NCBI GenBank assembly: GCA_948759685.1
Contig: CAQBGY010000007.1
Location: 1-33,621, forward strand
Source: an uncultured Eubacterium sp.
GTDB lineage: Bacteria > Bacillota_A > Clostridia > Lachnospirales > Lachnospiraceae
Length of the DNA: 33,621 nt
Reading direction: 5' to 3'
Below, piece after piece: positions 1-6,690 of the stretch. Both the position numbers and the translations under genes were made by a program. Position 1 is the stretch's first letter; every line of letters starts with the position of its first letter. A model generated the notes under the pieces. It saw only the letters and a list, made by a program, of their open reading frames with translations, searched no databases and was not told the origin of the DNA.

Positions 1-296
1 TGGAATGTACCTTTCTTTACATTATATAATTTTAACGGCTCAAGCTTTATCGCCTCAATCTCTCCAATTTCCTCTCCCGTTCCTCCGAGAAATAATGTGA
101 AATCACCCTGTAAAACAACAAAAATCTCATCTGTTTCGTTATGCTTCTGCATATTATCAATCCGATCAGGCTCTAACTCATCTATATAACGAAGTTCTGC
201 CACACGCCATGATTCAAAATCAATCATCGGCAGATATCCCTCTCCATCAAAACTGGAAACTTCCAATGTATTATGAAATAAAGAATCTTTTTTCAC
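1..296 (-). CDS. cupin-domain protein, 3' end cut by the window edge
   Basis: The reading frame starts with GTG at 296 and stays open to base 1, giving about 98 residues. The start is preceded by GGGAG (303-307 on the other strand), and the frame begins 14 bases after the ridA stop, so the two genes look co-transcribed. The translation begins VKKDSLFHNTLEVSSFDGEG and contains KHNETDEIFVVLQGDFTLFL, which fits the first cupin motif (a histidine, then a glutamate, then a beta strand and glycine). Cupins of this size are often metal-binding small-molecule enzymes or sensors; no substrate can be named. Because the rest of the barrel lies outside the window, the second cupin motif cannot be checked. 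Family assignment is moderately confident; function is unknown. Confidence 0.7.
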   Translation of the reverse strand, partial: MKKDSLFHNTLEVSSFDGEGYLPMIDFESWRVAELRYIDELEPDRIDNMQKHNETDEIFVVLQGDFTLFLGGTGEEIGEIEAIKLEPLKLYNVKKGTF

Positions 297-310
297 TGTT
301 ATTACTCCCT

Positions 311-685
311 TTATCCAATCTCTGCAATCACTTCAACTTCACAAAGTACATTTTTCGGTAACGTCTTTACAGCCACACAGCTTCTGGCCGGCTTTTCAGA
401 AAAATACTTTCCATAAATTTCATTGAACGCTCCAAAATCACCCATATCATCTAAAAAGCAAACTGTTTTTACTACATTTGCATAAGTAACTCCTGCCTCT
501 TCTAAAATCGCACCTAAATTCTTCATTACCTGCTCTGTCTGTTCTTCTATTGTAGTTCCTACAACCTCTCCTGTTGCCGGATCTAAAGCAATCTGTCCTG
601 ATGTAAATAAAAGATTGCCTGTTTTTACTGCCTGTGAATATGGTCCAATTGCTGCAGGCGCTTTATTTGTACTTAATTTTTCCAT
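311..685 (-). CDS. ridA: RidA family reactive enamine/imine deaminase
   Basis: This 124-residue protein has the usual length of the RidA/YjgF/UK114 family, which hydrolyses reactive enamine/imine intermediates such as 2-aminoacrylate released by PLP enzymes. Visible family features are the N-terminal APAAIGPYSQAV segment, the TSGQIALDP loop, and the C-terminal block PARSCVAVKTLPKNVLCEVE, with the arginine that holds the substrate carboxylate and the glutamate of CEVE. An AAGAAGG ribosome binding site lies upstream of the ATG at 685. A sigma-A type promoter sits at 722-750. The cupin gene follows 14 bases downstream and probably shares the transcript. Trimeric cytosolic enzyme by family knowledge. 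Confidence 0.93.
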   Translation of the reverse strand: MEKLSTNKAPAAIGPYSQAVKTGNLLFTSGQIALDPATGEVVGTTIEEQTEQVMKNLGAILEEAGVTYANVVKTVCFLDDMGDFGAFNEIYGKYFSEKPARSCVAVKTLPKNVLCEVEVIAEIG

Positions 686-721
686 TGTATATACCTTCTT
701 TCCTAAACTATAACCAATCCT

Positions 722-750
722 ATTTTACACTCTAATTGCATTTATATCAA
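722..750 (-). promoter_or_regulatory. sigma-A type promoter for ridA-cupin
   Basis: On the minus strand TTGATA (745-750) is separated by exactly 17 bases from TAAAAT (722-727). It lies between the M23 peptidase stop codon at 768 and the ridA start at 685, so ridA has its own promoter. Confidence 0.6.
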
Positions 751-767
751 GAAGGTTTATGAAACTG

Positions 768-1604
768 TCAATACTCAGCATACAATACACTATCTTCCAG
801 ATACTTCAAAATATAATAAGGATTAACACTTAATTCGTCATAATTTTCTGTACTAATATAAATTCCAAAATGCAGATGTACATCAAATTTTCCCCTGGTG
901 CCTTCCGCACCATATCCGGTATCTCCCATATATCCAAGAAGCGTCCCTGCCTTTACACTATCGCCTTTTTTTATATTTGCATATGCAGACAGGTGGGCAT
1001 AATAAAAATAACCACCGTGATTACTTCTTATTCCCACACGATACCCACCTTTTGGCAGCCAGCCAATATTTTCTACAACACCGTCCGCCACACTAATAAC
1101 CGGATAAAAACCACTGACATTTTTTTCAGCCATAATATCGCAGCCCTCGTGCTTATACGCCCCCCTAAAATTTCTGTCAGCACCAAAACTGTTGTCATAT
1201 CCTATCCAGTAATTACTGCTTCTGCTCTTTGCAACCGGAAAATATTTTAAGTCATTAAATATTGATGCAAATCCACGATATATTTTTTGATATTCCTGAT
1301 TACTAAATTGTATATACATTTTTTCTGTGCGTTTTATATTCTTACCTTTTAAACGCAGTTTTGTTAAATGATTATTATTTTCCAGAAAGTTTACTGCTAT
1401 GATTTTTGAGAAATCATAATTTTTTTTGTCTGCCATCTCTTTTGCATCTTTTAATACCTTTGCCCTTATCTTGCAGTTCCGAAACTCCATACTCTCTACC
1501 AGATTTTCCTTTATAAAATAAGAACTTCGTACCATATATCCTGTAAGATAAACATTAATAGTTCCCAGTAAAATAATCAGTACTACATAATAATATTTCT
1601 TCAT
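768..1604 (-). CDS. membrane-anchored M23 (LytM-type) metallopeptidase
   Basis: A 278-residue protein with one N-terminal membrane segment (about 5-25) and no lipobox, so it is probably an anchored extracytoplasmic protein. Residues about 150-250 form an M23/LytM domain: H152 and D156 in HEGCD, H204 in YYAHLS, and H243/H245 in VHLHFG. By family knowledge H152, D156 and H245 bind zinc and H204/H243 assist catalysis, so the site looks complete and the enzyme should cut peptidoglycan cross-bridges or stem peptides. The segment between the membrane helix and the domain (about 30-125) matches nothing I recognise. The gene stands alone between the ABC exporter operon and the ridA promoter. Its ribosome binding site is weak (a GGG eight bases before the ATG) and no clear promoter was found. 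Confidence 0.85.
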   Translation of the reverse strand: MKKYYYVVLIILLGTINVYLTGYMVRSSYFIKENLVESMEFRNCKIRAKVLKDAKEMADKKNYDFSKIIAVNFLENNNHLTKLRLKGKNIKRTEKMYIQFSNQEYQKIYRGFASIFNDLKYFPVAKSRSSNYWIGYDNSFGADRNFRGAYKHEGCDIMAEKNVSGFYPVISVADGVVENIGWLPKGGYRVGIRSNHGGYFYYAHLSAYANIKKGDSVKAGTLLGYMGDTGYGAEGTRGKFDVHLHFGIYISTENYDELSVNPYYILKYLEDSVLYAEY

Positions 1605-1715
1605 AAAAAATTACCCACATATATTATATAACAGTTCATCCATCAACTCGAATTCACTTTGTTACTAATATATGCAGGCAAAATATTATTTAATAATCGC
1701 AAGTATTCTTTTATG

Positions 1716-3635
1716 CTATTCGTTACTTCCAGTCTGAAGTTTATAGTAAGTTCCCTTCTCTTCCATCAACTGGTCGTGATTTCCACGTTCAATAATTCTT
1801 CCCTGTTCCAATACCATAATACAATCACTGTTCTTAATCGTAGAAAGTCTGTGAGCAATAACAAAAGTAGTTCTTCCTTTCATAAGGGCATCCATACCTT
1901 CTTGAACAATACGCTCTGTTCTGGTATCAATACTTGAAGTAGCTTCATCCAATATTAACGCCGGTGGATTGGCAACCGCAGCTCTTGCAATCGCAAGTAA
2001 CTGTCTCTGTCCCTGTGACAGATTACCGCCATCACCTGTAAGCATTGTATGATAGCCATCCGGAAGTCTTCTGATAAAACTGTCTGCATTCGCCAGTTTT
2101 GCCGCTGCTATCACTTCTTCATCCGTCGCCTCCAGATTACCATAACGTATATTATCCATAACTGTACCCGTAAACAAATGTGTATCCTGAAGTACGATAC
2201 CAAGAGAACGTCTTAAATCAGCTTTCTTTATTTTATTAATATTGATTCCGTCATATCTGATTTTTCCATCCTGAATATCATAGAATCTGTTTATCAGATT
2301 TGTAATCGTGGTTTTACCTGCTCCGGTAGAACCGACAAATGCCAGTTTCTGTCCTGGGTCGGCATATAACTTCACATCATGCAGGACAATTTTTTCGTCT
2401 GTATAACCAAAGTCAACACCATCGAAAACAATTTCCCCTTTCATCTCGGTATAAGTCGTTGTATCACTGTCTTTATGATAATGTTTCCATGCCCACATGC
2501 CGGTACGTTCTTTACACTCTATAATCTGACCATCTTCTTTTTTACAACGGACCAGAGTAACATATCCTTCATCAACTTCCGGTTTTTCAGCTAACAGTTT
2601 AAAAATTCTGTCCGCACCAGCTAATGCCATAACAATACTGTTCATCTGCATCGTTACCTGATTAATCGGCTGGGCAAACTGTTTATTGTATGTCAGAAAA
2701 CTCACTAAAGCACCCGGTGTCAGTCCAAAACCTAAAAAACCGTTTATAGCAATTACTGCACCCAAACATGCACAGAAAACATAACTCAAATTTCCGAGCT
2801 GTGCATTGCATGGTGCCATAACATTGGCAAACTTATTCGCGTTGTTTGCTGATTCAAATAATTTATTATTAATTTCATCAAACTCGTTAATTGCCTGTTC
2901 CTCATGGCAGAATACTTTGACTACTTTCTGCCCCTCCATCATCTCCTCAATATATCCATTTACTTTACCGATATCCTGCTGTTGTGCCAAAAAATATTTT
3001 CCGGATAAAGACGTCAGCTGTTTTGATACCATCATCATTACAACAACCATAACAATCGTTAATATTGTAAGAGGAGCACTCAGACTTACCATTGCGACCA
3101 GAACACTAACTACGGTAATAACACTGTTAATTATTTGCGGTAGTGCCTGACTTACCATCTGACGCAAAGTATCAATGTCATTTGTATACATGGACATAAT
3201 ATCACCATGAGATGTTCTGTCAAAATACTTAATTGGCAGAGTCTGCATATGATTGAACATTTCTACTCTTAAATCACGCAATACTCCCTGCGTAACAAAT
3301 ACCATAATTTCAGCCTGAGCAAGAGTGCATACAATACCAATTCCATAAAATACAGCAACTCTTCCCATAGCACCCAGTAATGGCGAAAAATCATTGCTTC
3401 CGAATTTTATCATAGGCATGATGTAATCATCAATCAAGGATTTCATAAACCATGTTCCCTGAACATTGGCAAAAACACTTGCCACAATACAAACCAGAAC
3501 AATAATTAAATGAGGCAGATAATGTCTGCTCATAAATTTCAATATTTTTCCTATAATCTGAAATGGATGTTCTATTTTTTGTGCAGGCCCCATATTTCTA
3601 CGTCCCGGACCTTTTACAACCTTTGCCTGTGCCAT
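1716..3635 (-). CDS. ABC exporter half-transporter with the canonical ATPase site
   Basis: This 639-residue protein has a six-helix membrane domain (about 35-345) fused to an ATPase domain (about 400-635). Walker A is GSTGAGKTT (435-443), Walker B ends D563-E564 with the catalytic glutamate present, and the H-loop histidine is H595 (AHRLST). The signature motif is LSQGQ (539-543) instead of LSGGQ. Together with the preceding gene this makes an asymmetric heterodimer of the LmrCD/BmrCD/TM287-288 kind: the working site would pair this Walker A/B with the partner's VSGGQ. About 30 extra residues (362-398; two cysteines, WAWKHYHK) lie between the membrane domain and the ATPase domain. The ATG overlaps the partner's TAA by one base. 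Likely a multidrug or lipid-type exporter; the substrate is unknown. Confidence 0.9.
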   Translation of the reverse strand: MAQAKVVKGPGRRNMGPAQKIEHPFQIIGKILKFMSRHYLPHLIIVLVCIVASVFANVQGTWFMKSLIDDYIMPMIKFGSNDFSPLLGAMGRVAVFYGIGIVCTLAQAEIMVFVTQGVLRDLRVEMFNHMQTLPIKYFDRTSHGDIMSMYTNDIDTLRQMVSQALPQIINSVITVVSVLVAMVSLSAPLTILTIVMVVVMMMVSKQLTSLSGKYFLAQQQDIGKVNGYIEEMMEGQKVVKVFCHEEQAINEFDEINNKLFESANNANKFANVMAPCNAQLGNLSYVFCACLGAVIAINGFLGFGLTPGALVSFLTYNKQFAQPINQVTMQMNSIVMALAGADRIFKLLAEKPEVDEGYVTLVRCKKEDGQIIECKERTGMWAWKHYHKDSDTTTYTEMKGEIVFDGVDFGYTDEKIVLHDVKLYADPGQKLAFVGSTGAGKTTITNLINRFYDIQDGKIRYDGININKIKKADLRRSLGIVLQDTHLFTGTVMDNIRYGNLEATDEEVIAAAKLANADSFIRRLPDGYHTMLTGDGGNLSQGQRQLLAIARAAVANPPALILDEATSSIDTRTERIVQEGMDALMKGRTTFVIAHRLSTIKNSDCIMVLEQGRIIERGNHDQLMEEKGTYYKLQTGSNE

Positions 3636-5434
3636 TACGCCTCACCTCCATTCTTATCAAAATCAGCATTATCATTGGTCTGCTGCAAATATACTTCTCT
3701 ATATATTTCATTATTTTCTTTTAAATATTCATGCGTACCTACTTCATCAATCTTACCATCGTCCATAACAATAATTCTGTCTGCATCCTGTACAGATGAA
3801 ATACGCTGGGCAATAATAATCTTTGTTGTTTCCGGTATTTCTTCCCGGAATGCCTTTCTGATTTTTGCATCCGTTACTGTATCCACTGCACTGGTAGAAT
3901 CGTCTAAAATCAAAATTTTAGGTTTCTTTAACAAAGCTCTTGCAATACACAATCTCTGTCTCTGTCCTCCAGATACATTGGCACCTCCCTGCTCAATGTA
4001 TGTATCATATTTATCAGGCATTTTTTCAATAAATTCATCAGCACATGCCAGTTCACACGCTCTAATACATTCTTCTTCTGTCGCATTCGGATCTCCCCAG
4101 CGCAAATTTTCCAAAATAGTACCTGAAAATAGCACATTTTTTTGAAGAACAACACTGACTTCCTGTCTGACAGTTTCCAAATCATAAGTTCTAACATCTT
4201 TTCCACCAATACTAACATAACTTTCGATTGGTTCTTCTCCCTCCACTGTTTCCGGTTCTTCAATATCATATAATCTGCTGATCAGATTTACAAAACTGGA
4301 TTTAGCACTTCCGGTACCACCAATAATACCAATTGTTTCACCAGAGTTGATTTTAATATTAATATTTTCAAGAATCGGTTTTTCGCTTGTTTTGTTATAT
4401 CTGAAATTGACATTTTTAAACTCAATACTTCCATCCGGAACATCAAAGTCAGGATTCTCAGGATTTGTAATCTCTGCTTTTTCATTTAATACCTCAGCAA
4501 TTCGTCTGGCACTTGCCATAGACATTGTTATCATAACAAATACCATGGACAGCATCATCAAGCTCATCAGAATATTCATACAATATGCAAGAAGTGATGT
4601 AAGATTTCCTGTTGTTAATCCAATTGCCGGATTATTTCCACTTGCAACAATCATGTGTGCTCCCATCCAGCTGATAAGTAAGATACAACTGTAAACTGTG
4701 GTCATCATTACCGGAGCATTTAAAGATACAATTCCCTCTGCTTTAATAAACATTTTATAAATATTATAACTTGCTTTTCCGAATTTACCCTTCTCATAAT
4801 CTTCTCTTACATACGCTTTTACCACACGCATAGCAGTAACATTTTCCTGTACACTTTCATTCAATGCATCATAACGCTTAAATACCTGATTAAAATATTT
4901 AAATGCATTCGTCACAATTAGCGCGCAGATAGCCCCAAGAATTACTACCGCAATCAAATAAATACTTGCAAGTCTTGGAGAAACAGAAAATGCCATAATC
5001 ATTGCCACAATCAGACTGAACGGTGCTCTTACAGCCATTCGAAGAATCATCTGATATGCGTTCTGCATATTTGTAACATCTGTTGTAAGTCTGGTAACAA
5101 GACCTGCAGTACTAAACTTATCAATATTTGAAAAACTAAAAGTCTGAATATTATCAAACATTGCTTTTCTAAGATTTCTTGCAAATCCGGCAGAAGCCTT
5201 AGCTCCAAATACGCCTCCAAGCCAGCCGGCGATTAATCCAGCAACTCCAAGTAACAGCATAATTCCTGCTGTTAAATATACCTTTCCCAAATCTTTTGTA
5301 TAAATAGAATCAATAATTGTCGCCATAAGTAACGGAATAAAATTCTCTACTACTACTTCGGCAAGCATACTGATTGGTGTCAGTATGGATACTAACTTAA
5401 ATTCTTTAATTTGTTTTCCTAACGTTTTAATCAT
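3635..5434 (-). CDS. ABC exporter half-transporter with the degenerate ATPase site
   Basis: This 599-residue half-transporter has membrane helices over about 15-310 and an ATPase domain from about 335. Three catalytic features are altered: Walker A reads GGTGSAKSS (372-380) with alanine where glycine is normal, the residue after the Walker B aspartate is D512 instead of glutamate, and the H-loop position is Q543 (IAQRISS). The signature VSGGQ (487-491) is intact. That is the expected pattern for the partner that contributes the non-hydrolysing site in heterodimeric exporters. A 20-residue acidic insertion (391-410) follows the Walker A helix. The start overlaps the marR stop by 8 bases, which suggests translational coupling; an AGGAG site precedes the ATG. 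Confidence 0.9.
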   Translation of the reverse strand: MIKTLGKQIKEFKLVSILTPISMLAEVVVENFIPLLMATIIDSIYTKDLGKVYLTAGIMLLLGVAGLIAGWLGGVFGAKASAGFARNLRKAMFDNIQTFSFSNIDKFSTAGLVTRLTTDVTNMQNAYQMILRMAVRAPFSLIVAMIMAFSVSPRLASIYLIAVVILGAICALIVTNAFKYFNQVFKRYDALNESVQENVTAMRVVKAYVREDYEKGKFGKASYNIYKMFIKAEGIVSLNAPVMMTTVYSCILLISWMGAHMIVASGNNPAIGLTTGNLTSLLAYCMNILMSLMMLSMVFVMITMSMASARRIAEVLNEKAEITNPENPDFDVPDGSIEFKNVNFRYNKTSEKPILENINIKINSGETIGIIGGTGSAKSSFVNLISRLYDIEEPETVEGEEPIESYVSIGGKDVRTYDLETVRQEVSVVLQKNVLFSGTILENLRWGDPNATEEECIRACELACADEFIEKMPDKYDTYIEQGGANVSGGQRQRLCIARALLKKPKILILDDSTSAVDTVTDAKIRKAFREEIPETTKIIIAQRISSVQDADRIIVMDDGKIDEVGTHEYLKENNEIYREVYLQQTNDNADFDKNGGEA

Positions 5435-5927
5435 CTTTGTGTCTCCTTTCTACGTTACTAATTCTTTTATTAAAACATTCTATATCCTTATTAGATAATT
5501 CACAATCTGTTAACAGATTGTTATATAATCTATCCAAATAACCTGCAAGCTGGTCCATTTCTTTTTTAGTAAAATCTTTCATTAGAAGTGTTTCTATATC
5601 GTTTATATGTAATGACATTTGTTGGTCTAAACATTGTGACTTTGGAGTTAAATAAATATTGCGATATTTCTTATTTTCTTCGTCTACTCTGATTTCAATG
5701 AGGTCTTTTTCTTTTAATCTATTTAGTATTCCCGACATCGTTGAATGTTTTACTTCAAAGCATTCTGACAATTTTTTTTGTGTAATTTTTTCTCCATTAT
5801 TATTTCTAAATAAATACATTAAAACATGCATCTGAGCAAATGTGACTCCTAATTGTTCTAGATTCTGATCCATTCGCATTTTAAATAACTGATCAATCTT
5901 TTTAATTTTATGTCCAATATGTTCCAT
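5427..5927 (-). CDS. MarR family transcriptional regulator
   Basis: A 166-residue winged-helix protein. The helix-turn-helix and recognition helix lie around 52-75 (ITQKKLSECFEVKHSTMSGILNRL), followed by the wing with DLIEIRVDEENKKYRNIYLT, which is characteristic of MarR proteins. It is the first gene of an operon with the two ABC half-transporter genes, the usual arrangement for a ligand-responsive repressor of a drug exporter. A good promoter with a palindrome over its -10 box lies upstream, so autorepression is likely (inference). The ribosome binding site is GGGAG, six bases before the ATG. The ligand is unknown. Confidence 0.9.
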   Translation of the reverse strand: MEHIGHKIKKIDQLFKMRMDQNLEQLGVTFAQMHVLMYLFRNNNGEKITQKKLSECFEVKHSTMSGILNRLKEKDLIEIRVDEENKKYRNIYLTPKSQCLDQQMSLHINDIETLLMKDFTKKEMDQLAGYLDRLYNNLLTDCELSNKDIECFNKRISNVERRHKDD

Positions 5928-5949
5928 TTTTTACTCCCATTTCAACCTG

Positions 5950-5964
5950 CAGCATCAAATGCTG
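5950..5964 (-). promoter_or_regulatory. small hairpin in the marR leader
   Basis: A perfect 6-bp stem (CAGCAT/ATGCTG) with a 3-base loop lies between the predicted transcription start and the marR ribosome binding site. It could stabilise the leader; no function is shown. Confidence 0.3.
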
Positions 5965-5978
5965 TAATACATCAAAAA

Positions 5979-6012
5979 AGTTATGATGTGTAGCGTGCTA
6001 CATATCATAACT
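5979..6012. promoter_or_regulatory. 34-bp palindrome, probable MarR operator
   Basis: Two 16-base arms (5979-5994 and 5997-6012) match at 15 of 16 positions around a 2-base centre. The core TAGC-NN-GCTA resembles the TTAGCAAGCTAA core bound by SlyA-type MarR proteins. The palindrome covers the -10 box of the marR promoter, the classical position for a repressor. On the minus strand it is followed by six T, so it could also end transcripts arriving from coaE. The operator reading is favoured because of the promoter overlap. Confidence 0.65.
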
Positions 6013-6032
6013 CTAATAAAATTTATTGTCAA
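6004..6032 (-). promoter_or_regulatory. sigma-A promoter of the marR-ABC exporter operon
   Basis: TTGACA (6027-6032) matches the -35 consensus exactly and is separated by 17 bases from TATGAT (6004-6009). The predicted start point falls inside the palindrome at 5979-6012. Confidence 0.8.
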
Positions 6033-6058
6033 TACATTTTTATCCAGTTCACATTTTT

Positions 6059-6637
6059 TTAACAATCCTTCTTAGAAAGAATGATATCAATTTGCTCTTT
6101 CGTCCTTTCTTCTGAATAACTATTGTCTATGTATTCATCAGCAAAAGTATTATATTCTTCATCCTGTGGCTGATTTTTCATAACGTGAATACATTTTTCT
6201 CTGGAATATCCTCTGTTATTTATTAATCTTGCAATACGTGTTTCGAAATCACAATATACAAACCAAAACTCATCACAATATTCCTCCAATCCGGAATCGA
6301 TTAAAATGGCTGACTCTAAAACAATCAGCTCATTCTCTGCTTCTTCTATCATTTTGCTTATTTTCTTAATTGTACCCGGATGGGTAATTGTATTTAATCT
6401 TATCAGTTTTTTTTCATCTGTAAAAACAATATCTGCTAAAATTTTCCTGTCAATGTATCCATTTTTTATTACTTCAGGAAAAGCCTTTGCAACTTCATCA
6501 TAGACTTCATTTCCCGGGTTCATAATCTCTTTTGCGACCTTATCTGCTTCAATGATACATGCATCATAAGTTTTTTCTAAATAACCAAGAATTGTTGACT
6601 TGCCACAGCCAACACCTCCCATAAGACCAATAACCAT
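6059..6637 (-). CDS. coaE: dephospho-CoA kinase
   Basis: A 192-residue P-loop kinase that phosphorylates the 3'-hydroxyl of dephospho-CoA, the last step of coenzyme A synthesis. The N-terminus MVIGLMGGVGCGKST carries the Walker A loop; further family features are the EADKVAKEIM segment with its aspartate, the THP motif in NTITHPGTI, and the lid segment with RxxNRG. The length is typical. It follows polA by 53 bases in the same direction, a pairing common in clostridia, and probably shares the promoter at 9790-9818. It ends about 50 bases before the marR operator. Confidence 0.93.
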   Translation of the reverse strand: MVIGLMGGVGCGKSTILGYLEKTYDACIIEADKVAKEIMNPGNEVYDEVAKAFPEVIKNGYIDRKILADIVFTDEKKLIRLNTITHPGTIKKISKMIEEAENELIVLESAILIDSGLEEYCDEFWFVYCDFETRIARLINNRGYSREKCIHVMKNQPQDEEYNTFADEYIDNSYSEERTKEQIDIILSKKDC

Positions 6638-6690
6638 ACTTTATCACCTAACTATTACTAACTGCCTCTTCCAAAAAATATTTTATTTCT

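Noticed and set aside
870..1250. Plus-strand open frames opposite the large minus-strand genes (for example 870-1250, 2806-3150, 3510-4145, 11551-12087)
   Set aside because: They mirror well-conserved genes, have no ribosome binding sites or family motifs, and come from the codon structure of the opposite strand.
1631..1643. A shared 12-base word (CAGTTCATCCAT) near 1632 and 15150 as a dispersed repeat
   Set aside because: It is too short, occurs once before a gene and once after another, and has no extended similarity; chance is sufficient.
5979..6012. Reading the marR upstream palindrome only as the coaE terminator
   Set aside because: It covers the -10 box of a near-consensus promoter and has a MarR-like core, so operator is the better main call.
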